Source: Anaerolineaceae bacterium UBA6801
GTDB taxonomy: Bacteria > Chloroflexota > Anaerolineae > Anaerolineales > Anaerolineaceae
Assembly (NCBI GenBank): GCA_002452315.1
Contig: DKFH01000145.1
Span: forward strand, 16,812-24,457
Length of the DNA: 7,646 nucleotides
Direction of reading: 5' to 3'
A program made the position numbers and the translations under genes. The stretch's first letter is position 1. Each line of letters starts with the position of its first letter. Below are positions 1 through 6,318 of the stretch, one piece after another. Under the pieces are notes generated by a model. That model made no database searches. It was not told the origin of the DNA and worked only from the letters and a program-made list of their open reading frames with translations.

Positions 1-260
1 ATGGAAGACACGTGCGAACCGGCCAGGCTGACCAGGGCGGCGTTGATCTCAAAGCCCGAGGTGCGTTCGGCTTTTTCGACTGAGCGTGTTACTGCCAGCG
101 AGGCTGCATTTAGATCAACAACCGAGCCTTTGCGCAGCCCCTGGGAGGGTTCAATACCCACACCCAGTATGCGCAGGTCTGTGCCGTTTTCTACCCTGGC
201 CACCAGGGTGCAAATTTTACTGGTTCCGATGTCAATTCCGACAATGATTGGTTCGTCCAT
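1..260 (-). CDS. ftsA: Cell division protein FtsA, N-terminal part (cut by the window edge)
   Basis: FtsA is an actin-like ATPase that tethers FtsZ filaments to the inner membrane and recruits later divisome proteins. Only the first 86 codons are present; the gene continues past the left edge. The visible protein opens with MDEPIIVGIDIGTSKICTLV, whose GIDIGTSK stretch (about residues 8-15) is the phosphate-1 loop of the actin/Hsp70/FtsA ATPase fold. It continues with the strand-rich start of subdomain 1A and then, from about residue 47 (SVVDLNAAS), the segment leading into the FtsA-specific 1C (SHS2) domain, including SLAGSHVSS at the cut end. The ATG follows the ftsQ stop after one base and is preceded by GGAG with a 7-base spacer. 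The place after ftsQ is the classical one, with ftsZ expected next. A MreB or DnaK-like protein is unlikely given this context and the AER-SG-EINAALVSLAGSH pattern. Confidence 0.95.
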   Translation of the reverse strand, partial: MDEPIIVGIDIGTSKICTLVARVENGTDLRILGVGIEPSQGLRKGSVVDLNAASLAVTRSVEKAERTSGFEINAALVSLAGSHVSS

Positions 261-261
261 G

Positions 262-1266
262 CTATTGCTCCAGTCGATAATAAGGCGCATGTAAAAATTC
301 AAGGCTGATCAAGGCAGGGATAACATTTTGCGCTTCAAGAACTGCCAAGATCTGTTCGTATTCTGCCAGCTTGGTATCGATATTGTGCGTATCCTGCCCG
401 AAATACACCAGCCAACCATTTGGATCGCGCCAACCCAGCCCAAATTGCGGGTCGTATTGCAGATCGCTTCCAGCGGGCACAATATCTGTGAGGGCCAAAA
501 CCGCAGTGACGAATTCTGGTGTGGTGCGAATGTCTTGATCTTCCAGGCGATTGATGATTTCGCCGGTTTCATCATCGATTACTGGAACGAAGACTTCTGG
601 CGCTGGCGGAGGGTCTCCGGCAGCGGTTACCGTTTGTGTAACTTCGGCCTCGCCAAAGACGGGGAACACCACGCCATCTGAGTCGATCCAGTGGGCGGTG
701 GTTTCTTGCGTCCACAGGATCACAGGCTCCCGCTCTTCAATTTGAATGGTGACCGATGCTGGCAGGCTGACACTCACGCTGGCTTCTTTGATCATCGGGA
801 AGGATTCCTCAACACTGGCCTTGACTTGATCGGGTTCGATATTGATAATTGACGTTCCCGCCAGGCCAATTTGGGAAAGTATTACCTCAGCCGTCAGGCG
901 TTGCGCGCCCCTCAGGTCAATTGTGCTGATTTTGAAGGTGCTCACGCTGGCGAAACTGATCACTACAGCAAAGGAAAGCAGGAAAACCGCAGCGGACATC
1001 AGGCGCCATCCCAAGCGCAGGGATGGCAGTGCCGGGATCTGCAATTCGGCACCTTTTTTCTTAAGCGGTACATAAGTGGTATTCCTCTTACGGGTGACTA
1101 CAGGGGCTGGGGTCGGCTTTCTGCGGGTGACCGGCACGTTTTGAGACTTCGGTTTGCGCGTGGCATTGTTCCCAAAGGGGGCTTTGGGCGCCTCTTTACG
1201 GCTTTGCTGCCGGCGGGCCCGGATTTGTTCTGCCCGACTCTTATCGTCCTGCTGACGGTTAGCCAT
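262..1266 (-). CDS. ftsQ: Cell division protein FtsQ/DivIB
   Basis: FtsQ/DivIB is a bitopic divisome protein that links early cytoplasmic components to the late periplasmic synthesis machinery through FtsB/FtsL (DivIC/FtsL). The 334-residue protein has the expected order. Residues 1-85 are a very basic, Arg/Lys/Gln/Pro-rich cytoplasmic tail. A single membrane segment lies at about 88-109. The POTRA domain covers about 111-180, starting FKISTIDLRGAQRL and ending in the IQIEEREP strand. The beta domain follows, with WIDSDGVVF at about 193-201 and a C-terminal part rich in strands that ends HAPYYR, matching the family's terminal strand. Residues about 204-250 form a Pro/acidic-rich insertion (PPPAPEVF) within the beta domain. 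The ATG comes one base after the ddl stop, and the stop is one base before ftsA. A GGGAG lies 13 bases upstream, rather far, so coupling to ddl translation is likely. Confidence 0.93.
   Translation of the reverse strand: MANRQQDDKSRAEQIRARRQQSRKEAPKAPFGNNATRKPKSQNVPVTRRKPTPAPVVTRKRNTTYVPLKKKGAELQIPALPSLRLGWRLMSAAVFLLSFAVVISFASVSTFKISTIDLRGAQRLTAEVILSQIGLAGTSIINIEPDQVKASVEESFPMIKEASVSVSLPASVTIQIEEREPVILWTQETTAHWIDSDGVVFPVFGEAEVTQTVTAAGDPPPAPEVFVPVIDDETGEIINRLEDQDIRTTPEFVTAVLALTDIVPAGSDLQYDPQFGLGWRDPNGWLVYFGQDTHNIDTKLAEYEQILAVLEAQNVIPALISLEFLHAPYYRLEQ
268..271 (-). promoter_or_regulatory. Ribosome binding site of ftsA
   Basis: GGAG lies 7 bases upstream of the ftsA ATG, inside the last codons of ftsQ. 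It supports the chosen ftsA start and independent re-initiation right after the ftsQ TAG. Confidence 0.6.
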
Positions 1267-1267
1267 G

Positions 1268-2371
1268 CTAACTTCGAAACTCCCTTTCTATGTTGTCTCG
1301 CTGCGCTTTGCGCGCCATTGCCAGATCGATCAGTTTCTCGATGAGGGCTTGATATGTTAACCCGGAAGCTTCCCACAGCTTGGGGAACATGCTGATTTTG
1401 GTAAAGCCAGGGATGGTATTGATCTCGTTAAGGTAGAGCGCCATGGTTGAACGATCGATCAGGAAATCAACCCTGGCCATTCCAGCGCAATCCGTGGCTT
1501 GAAAGGCTTTGACAGCCAGTTCCTGGATGCGGGCGGTTATTTCGGTGGGAAGATCGGCGGTCAACAGGAGTTCGGCCGTATCGTTGATGTATTTTTCGGC
1601 GTAGGTGTAAAAGATATCCTTGGGGATGATCTCACCGGTCAGGGAGGCGACAGGATTTTCGTTGCCCAGCACGCTCACTTCGATCTCCCTAGGATTTTCG
1701 AGCCCTTTTTCCACCACAATGCGCCGGTCGTAACGGGCAGATTCCAAAAGCCCTTCCACCAAGTCGCCCCGATGGGAGCATTTACTGATCCCTACGGAGG
1801 AACCCAGGTTGGCAGGTTTGGTGAACAGCGGGTAGGCAGAAATGGCTTCTGCAGTATCCAGGCAGCCATCGAGATCATCTTCAAGGTTTGACCGGTTGAA
1901 GACCACATAGGGCAGGGTTGGAATATGATGGGCGACCATAACATCCTTGAACAGGCCCTTATCCATACAGACTGCTGAACCCAGCACACCCGCACCGACA
2001 TAGGCAATATCCGCCAGTTCAAACAGGCCTTGCAGGGTGCCATCTTCGCTGAAGGAGCCGTGCATGACGGGAAAAACGACATCCAGCGTCGAGTAGAGGC
2101 TCAGCTCGCCGTCCACCCTGGTGTAGATGCCAGGGTTTTGGGGTACAGGCAGGAAATACGCCGTGGTGAGCCCCGAAAGTTTCTCTTGCTGGAGCTTCGT
2201 CCACAAATCCGGTCCAACCAGCCACACGCCCTGGCGAGTGATGGCGATTTCGATCACATCAAATTTCTCGGGGTCGATAACGGAGAGCACAGAACGCGCA
2301 GACATGAGAGAGACCTCATGCTCGCCTGAACGTCCGCCGTATAAGACTCCGAGTTTCAACTTATCCTTCAT
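1268..2371 (-). CDS. ddl: D-alanine--D-alanine ligase
   Basis: Ddl is a cytoplasmic ATP-grasp enzyme that joins two D-Ala to make the dipeptide later added by MurF. The 367-residue protein has all three domains. The N-terminal YGGRSGEHEVSLMSA (about 11-25) carries the Glu (E19) that binds the first D-Ala. HGSFSEDGTLQG (104-115) begins the central region. TKPANLGSSVG (184-194) holds the ATP-binding Lys185 and the Ser191/192 loop. The omega loop reads FYTYAEKY (254-261). The C-terminal part has GMARVDF (298-303) and NEINTIPGFT (315-324) with metal ligands E316 and N318. By alignment from memory, Tyr257 matches Tyr216 of E. coli DdlB. VanA-type D-Ala-D-Lac ligases have His there, so an ordinary dipeptide ligase is inferred. 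HGSFSEDG has Ser where most members have Gly. The ATG overlaps the murB stop by four bases (ATGA), with GGTGAG 8 bases upstream. Placement just before ftsQ matches ddlB in E. coli. Confidence 0.96.
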   Translation of the reverse strand: MKDKLKLGVLYGGRSGEHEVSLMSARSVLSVIDPEKFDVIEIAITRQGVWLVGPDLWTKLQQEKLSGLTTAYFLPVPQNPGIYTRVDGELSLYSTLDVVFPVMHGSFSEDGTLQGLFELADIAYVGAGVLGSAVCMDKGLFKDVMVAHHIPTLPYVVFNRSNLEDDLDGCLDTAEAISAYPLFTKPANLGSSVGISKCSHRGDLVEGLLESARYDRRIVVEKGLENPREIEVSVLGNENPVASLTGEIIPKDIFYTYAEKYINDTAELLLTADLPTEITARIQELAVKAFQATDCAGMARVDFLIDRSTMALYLNEINTIPGFTKISMFPKLWEASGLTYQALIEKLIDLAMARKAQRDNIEREFRS

Positions 2372-3291
2372 CGATTGAACTCACCAATTAGTTCGATTTC
2401 GGGTTCCAGTTCGACCCCGAATTGCTCTTTGACTGTCTCTTGGGCAACCTTCATTAGCTGAAAGATGTCCTGGGCGGTTGCACCATCCAAATTGATGATG
2501 AAATTGGCATGGATGGGACTGATCATCGCCCGACCGATGCGGCGGCCTTTCAATCCAGCCGCTTCAATCAACCTCCCGGCATAATCCCCGGCGGGGTTCT
2601 TGAACATTGAGCCCATCGATGCGCCGGGTGGTTGCGTTTCCTTCCGATGGGCTTGGAAGGTGTTGATCCGCTCCCAGGCTTCCTCACGGCTGGAAGGCAC
2701 CGCGGAGAAGGTAGCTGAAAGGATCACCGCAGGAATTTTTTCGCGTTTGAGGACGCTGCTGCGGTATGTATAAGCCAATTTCTCAACTGGCCAATCGGCC
2801 TTCCCTTCAGTTTTGTGCAAGATCTTTGCCATCTTTAAGCTGGCTTTCATATCGCTGCCATGTGCGCCGGCGTTACCGTAGACTGCGCCGCCCACCGTGC
2901 CCGGAACAGGGGCAGCCCACTCCATCCCGCTCAATCCACGCAAAGCAGATTGCCTGGCCACCGTACCGAGGATAGCCCCGGATTCTGCTTCAATAGAAGG
3001 TGGGTCAGATTTGGTATCGATTCTTAAATTGTGCGCCCGGTTGTGCACCACGACGGCATCCAGACCCTGGTCGCTAACGAGGATGTTTGATCCACTGCCC
3101 AGGATGATGAAGGGCACTGACAGCCGCCACAGGGTGAGGGCTGTGTCGGCCAGGTCCTCAACGGTGTGCGTGGAGATAAGCGCAGGGACTGAACCGCCAA
3201 CGCGGGCGGTGGTGTAATTGGCCATGCTGACATTCTCTTGCAGCTTGGCCCCGAAAGCTTCTCTGAGTGCGTCCATTTGATGCGGTTTCAT
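2368..3291 (-). CDS. murB: UDP-N-acetylmuramate dehydrogenase (UDP-N-acetylenolpyruvoylglucosamine reductase) MurB
   Basis: MurB is the cytoplasmic FAD enzyme that uses NADPH to reduce UDP-GlcNAc-enolpyruvate to UDP-MurNAc. The 307-residue protein has the FAD-binding motif ILGSGSNILVSD (63-74) and the PVPGTVGGAVYGNAGAHG segment (128-145). It then has YRSS (176-179) with the substrate-binding Arg177, GSMFKNP (227-233) with Ser228, the presumed proton donor to the enolpyruvyl carbanion, and LEPEIELIG (295-303) with the conserved Glu298. Length and the plain YRSS segment, without the extra Tyr-containing loop of the E. coli enzyme, suggest the shorter type II (S. aureus-like) form. The N-terminal TTARVGG (27-33) is the usual entry to the FAD domain. 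The ATG overlaps the murC stop by four bases and has AGGA 9 bases upstream. The 3' end overlaps ddl in the same way, so the three reading frames are tightly linked. Confidence 0.97.
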   Translation of the reverse strand: MKPHQMDALREAFGAKLQENVSMANYTTARVGGSVPALISTHTVEDLADTALTLWRLSVPFIILGSGSNILVSDQGLDAVVVHNRAHNLRIDTKSDPPSIEAESGAILGTVARQSALRGLSGMEWAAPVPGTVGGAVYGNAGAHGSDMKASLKMAKILHKTEGKADWPVEKLAYTYRSSVLKREKIPAVILSATFSAVPSSREEAWERINTFQAHRKETQPPGASMGSMFKNPAGDYAGRLIEAAGLKGRRIGRAMISPIHANFIINLDGATAQDIFQLMKVAQETVKEQFGVELEPEIELIGEFNR

Positions 3292-4691
3292 CGGTGCAGT
3301 TCCTGTTGACTATGTTCTTGTTGCTGTAAACCGTTCATGATCATCTGGCTGAGCTGGATTGCATCGCCCGCGGAGAAGATGATCACAATATCATCGGATG
3401 CCGTACCTTCCAGCAGCGCTTCTGCGGCCAGGTCAAAGCTGGCTTGGTAAGCAGCTTTGTCCACCGGTAAGGCAGAGGCGATCTGATCAGCTGAATAGCC
3501 GTGGTCTGCCTCCCTGGCAGCATAGATCTTGAGCACGATGACTTTATCGGCCAGGCTGAGCGCTTCCACAAAGCGCCCTGCCAGGGATTGCGTCCGGGAG
3601 AAGGTGTGGGGCTGCCAGACGGCCCAAATCCGACGCCCTGGATAGCGCGAGCGGGCAGCTTCCAGCGTGGCGACTATCTCAGTGGGGTGGTGGCCGTAAT
3701 CGTTGATCACGGTCACGCCGCCCGCCTGGCCGAGGACTTCGAACCGGCGGCCGGCACCCGTGAAGGCACCAATAGCCTGGATTGCTTCCGGTAGGGGCAG
3801 GCCTAACTGGTGAACAACGGCTAAAGCCCCGGTGGCATTGAGGACGTTATGACGCCCTGGGACATGGAGTTTTACCAACCCGAGGTGCGTTTTCTGGCCT
3901 GACTCAACCCGGAAAAGAAGCTCAAAATGCGGATAGCCATCGATGAAGGTGACCTGATCTGCCTGGTAATGGACACCAGTCCCTGTTCCATAGGTCAATA
4001 GTTGGGCATGCTGATCTGGCAGTTGAGCGAAAAGCTCCCTGGCGCCGGGATCATCATGACAATAAATGATCTTGCCGCCGGAATGTACGCATTGGGCAAA
4101 GGCGAGGAAGGCATCCGCGTAGTCCGCCTGGGTGGGGAAACAATCGGTATGATCGTGCTCGATATTGGTGATGACGGCCATCTCAGGCGCGAGCCCCAGG
4201 AACATATGGTCATACTCATCGGCTTCGATGACGAAATGAGGTCCGCTTCCGGCATGAGCGTTGCCTCCAAGTTGGCTGATGACGCTGCCTGAGATGTAGC
4301 TGGGGTCTAAACCCAGTTCGGACAGGACATAAGTCAGCATCGAGGTTGTAGTGGTTTTGCCATGGGTGCCGGCTACTGCCAGGGTCTGCTTCCCGGCGGT
4401 CAGCTCCTGGAGGAAATCCTGGCGTTTGAGCACCGGGATGCCCCTGGCACGGGCAGCGACCACTTCCGGGTTATCGTCCGGGACAGCAGATGAGCGGATG
4501 ACAAGGTCGGCGCCGGCGATGTGCTCGGGTGTATGACCTTGGTAGGTGTGAGCGCCAGCTGCAGTGATGGCTTTAAACAGGGACGAGACCTCACGGTCAG
4601 AACCACTGACCCGGTAGCCCTTTTCGAGCAGGACCTGGGCGATGGCTGAGAGCCCTGTACCACCAATGCCGATGAAGTGAACGTGTTTCAT
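3288..4691 (-). CDS. murC: UDP-N-acetylmuramate--L-alanine ligase MurC
   Basis: MurC is the first Mur ligase and adds L-Ala to UDP-MurNAc with ATP in the cytoplasm. From the chosen start the protein is 467 residues, near the family norm. It begins MKHVHFIGIGGTGLSAIA, the N-terminal Rossmann motif that binds the UDP moiety. It continues with VSGSD (28-32), the P-loop AGTHGKTTTT (107-116), EADEYD (156-161) with the metal- and phosphate-binding Glu, NIEHDHTD (176-183), PGRHNVLNA (278-286), GAGRRFE (312-318) and NDYGHHPTEI (330-339), which distinguishes MurC and Mpl from MurD/E/F. Lack of a Mpl-type context supports MurC. The frame is open for 24 further codons to an upstream ATG at 4763, but those residues are only the shifted reading of the preceding membrane gene. 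The internal ATG sits exactly at the motif start and forms TGATG with the upstream stop. A GGTGGTG lies 8 bases before it. A short Gln-rich tail ends the protein. Confidence 0.97.
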   Translation of the reverse strand: MKHVHFIGIGGTGLSAIAQVLLEKGYRVSGSDREVSSLFKAITAAGAHTYQGHTPEHIAGADLVIRSSAVPDDNPEVVAARARGIPVLKRQDFLQELTAGKQTLAVAGTHGKTTTTSMLTYVLSELGLDPSYISGSVISQLGGNAHAGSGPHFVIEADEYDHMFLGLAPEMAVITNIEHDHTDCFPTQADYADAFLAFAQCVHSGGKIIYCHDDPGARELFAQLPDQHAQLLTYGTGTGVHYQADQVTFIDGYPHFELLFRVESGQKTHLGLVKLHVPGRHNVLNATGALAVVHQLGLPLPEAIQAIGAFTGAGRRFEVLGQAGGVTVINDYGHHPTEIVATLEAARSRYPGRRIWAVWQPHTFSRTQSLAGRFVEALSLADKVIVLKIYAAREADHGYSADQIASALPVDKAAYQASFDLAAEALLEGTASDDIVIIFSAGDAIQLSQMIMNGLQQQEHSQQELHR

Positions 4692-5218
4692 CAGATGAAC
4701 ACCACCAATACAAATACAAACGCCAGGGCAACCGCAATGTAGATCAGCGGCGGTTGCAGCCAAACGGGCGGTAAAATTTCAAGCATCCCCATGGCATTCT
4801 GCCCGGCTTCCGTGAGGGCATCCGGTGCGGAGATCCAATCGAAGGGATAACCTGCTTCCATCAGGTAATACCAGGCTGTCCCAAAGATCATGTAGCCATT
4901 GACGCCGCCGATAAAGCAGCCGAGGAGAAAGTCTTCGAACCGATCGCGGGCAAATTTACGGTTGTCGATGTTGTGCTGTATTTTAGGTGACTGGTAACCG
5001 AAAAAGACCATCAGGATCAAAATCACCATTTGCACCCAAAAAGCTGATTCAGGGGTCAGGTTGCGGAGAAACGGCAGGAAAGTCTCCAGGATAGTGACCA
5101 GGAATATGGCCACGATCGCACTGGAGGTTACCAGGATCTCTTTGGCCCACCCGCGCATGGCGCCAATCATGGCGAACAAAATGACATACATCCAGAAAAG
5201 CACGGACAGACTGATCAT
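4691..5218 (-). CDS. CvpA-like integral membrane protein, function unknown
   Basis: This 175-residue, very hydrophobic protein has about five predicted membrane segments, at roughly 4-22, 28-48, 60-76, 98-120 and 155-175. The N-terminal pattern IGAMRGWAKEILV (18-30) and the later DRFEDFLLGCFIGGVNGYMI (92-111) resemble the RG..rE and D..lG...G..rG signatures of the CvpA (colicin V production) family. This is a resemblance by eye, not a search result. CvpA proteins are inner membrane proteins of unclear biochemical role, linked in some bacteria to envelope integrity. The loop between segments 3 and 4 is charged, and the loop at about 121-152 is likely on the opposite face. The ATG overlaps the murG stop by four bases (ATGA) and has a strong GGAGG 9 bases upstream. 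The stop overlaps the murC start by one base. This placement implies co-expression with lipid II synthesis, but any direct role there is inference. Confidence 0.85.
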   Translation of the reverse strand: MISLSVLFWMYVILFAMIGAMRGWAKEILVTSSAIVAIFLVTILETFLPFLRNLTPESAFWVQMVILILMVFFGYQSPKIQHNIDNRKFARDRFEDFLLGCFIGGVNGYMIFGTAWYYLMEAGYPFDWISAPDALTEAGQNAMGMLEILPPVWLQPPLIYIAVALAFVFVLVVFI

Positions 5219-6318
5219 GTGGGCAATCCTCCGTTGATCGTCCCGCTCATGTCGCGCATCAGGTCAGCAATCCTTGTGGCGGCATCGGGTGCAGCCAGGG
5301 CAGTCATAGCCTGGCGCATGCGTAAAAGCTCCGGGGGATTGGAGATCAGATCGTGGATGCGGTTGTACAACAGGTCTTGCAAATCCTCATCCTGCAGGAT
5401 CACTGCAGCCCCGCGCTCGGCCAGGTATTTGGCATTGACTTGCTGATAGCGCCAGGCATGGGGATAGGGAACCAGAATGGCCGGAAGTCCAAATAAGGGA
5501 TATTCGCCGAGGATAGAAGCCCCTGCCCTGGAAACGATCAGATCCGGGGCTGCTAAGGCTGCGCCCATCTCATGCAGATAGGGAAACGCCTGGTAGCGTT
5601 TGACTTGTTCGGAAGTCAGGGTTTGGGCCTGGGCGTCGATTTGCTCCCAATCGAGGTGCCCAACCAGGTGAATGACCTGCATCTGGTCAAGGAGTTTGGG
5701 AAGGATTTTCATCACGGCGGTGTTGATTGAGCGGGCACCTTTACTGCCGCCGGCCACCGTCAGGGTTGGCAGGTGGGGATCAAAACCGAAGTAATCCAAT
5801 GCTTTTTCGCGATCCCATTCCTTCATGCCCGGGCGGACCGGGTAACCGGTCACGGTTAATTTGGACGGGTTCGGGAAGTATTGGCTGGAGACTTCTGTGG
5901 TCAGCGCGATACGGGTGGCAAAGCGTGCCAGCGCTTTGAGCGCCAGGCCAGGCTCGATATCCGGCACGTACAATAACGATGGGCTGCCAATGGCCGCAAC
6001 AGCCATCGGAAAGGCCAGGTAGCCGCCCGTAAAGAAGAGCAAGTCCGGTTTGAACTGTGCCAGGATTTTACGCGAGGCAAACAAGCCCTTGATGAGCTGC
6101 CATATATTGCCAGGCAGCTTGCTAAGTCCGACGCCATGCACGCCGGCTGCTGGAATGGTGGTAAAGGGTATGTCTTTCCTGGTCACCAATGATTCCTCCA
6201 TGCCGCCGCGTCCGCCGACCCACAAGACCTGGTCTTTTTCGAGCCCGAGGGCCTCAAGGACGGTGATGGCGGGATACACTCCCCCGCCCGTCCCGCCTGC
6301 GCAGATCAACAACCGCAC
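5215..6318 (-). CDS. murG: MurG, UDP-GlcNAc:lipid I (undecaprenyl-PP-MurNAc-pentapeptide) GlcNAc transferase, divergent N-lobe
   Basis: MurG is a GT28, GT-B fold transferase at the inner membrane face that converts lipid I to lipid II. The 367-residue protein begins with the glycine-rich loop AGGTGGGVYPAI (7-18). It then has TGGYLAFP (97-104), a linker at TVTGYPVR (155-162), the second Gly loop GGSKGARSIN (190-199), SRAGASILGEYPLFGLP (263-279) with the uracil/ribose-contacting Glu region, and PYPHAWRYQQVNA (284-296), the donor-binding end. The C-lobe is therefore canonical. In the N-lobe the usual GGTGGH His is Gly13, and the HEQN-type segment reads VPDIEPGLA. I chose the GTG at 6318 because AAAGGAG lies 8 bases upstream and the Rossmann strand starts there. 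An in-frame TTG at 6351 would add 11 poorly fitting residues. The start lies 65 bases inside ftsW, and the stop overlaps the next gene by four. A MurG-related transferase of other specificity is possible but context argues against it. Confidence 0.9.
   Translation of the reverse strand: MRLLICAGGTGGGVYPAITVLEALGLEKDQVLWVGGRGGMEESLVTRKDIPFTTIPAAGVHGVGLSKLPGNIWQLIKGLFASRKILAQFKPDLLFFTGGYLAFPMAVAAIGSPSLLYVPDIEPGLALKALARFATRIALTTEVSSQYFPNPSKLTVTGYPVRPGMKEWDREKALDYFGFDPHLPTLTVAGGSKGARSINTAVMKILPKLLDQMQVIHLVGHLDWEQIDAQAQTLTSEQVKRYQAFPYLHEMGAALAAPDLIVSRAGASILGEYPLFGLPAILVPYPHAWRYQQVNAKYLAERGAAVILQDEDLQDLLYNRIHDLISNPPELLRMRQAMTALAAPDAATRIADLMRDMSGTINGGLPT
5228..5232 (-). promoter_or_regulatory. Strong ribosome binding site of the CvpA-like gene
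   Basis: GGAGG with a 9-base spacer precedes the ATG, within the last codons of murG. It is one of the best Shine-Dalgarno matches in the window and argues that this small membrane gene is truly translated. Confidence 0.7.

Noticed and set aside
1..294. Plus-strand open frame at the left edge
   Set aside because: It is antisense to ftsA, whose ATPase motif GIDIGTSK on the other strand is unmistakable.
871..1344. Plus-strand open frame of 157 codons
   Set aside because: It lies antisense to ftsQ and ddl, has no recognisable motif or credible ribosome binding site, and the minus-strand genes there are clearly real.
1499..1891. Plus-strand open frame of 130 codons opposite ddl
   Set aside because: It is the antisense reading of the conserved ATP-grasp region; no family resemblance was seen.
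1268..2371. VanA-like glycopeptide resistance ligase
   Set aside because: The omega-loop residue is Tyr rather than His, there is no vanH or vanX neighbour, and the dcw position fits housekeeping Ddl.
4692..4763. Upstream ATG that would extend MurC by 24 residues
   Set aside because: The extra residues are Cys/Gly-rich and read from the CvpA-like gene in another frame; the MurC Rossmann motif begins right at the ATG at 4691, which also has a GGTGGTG and a TGATG junction.
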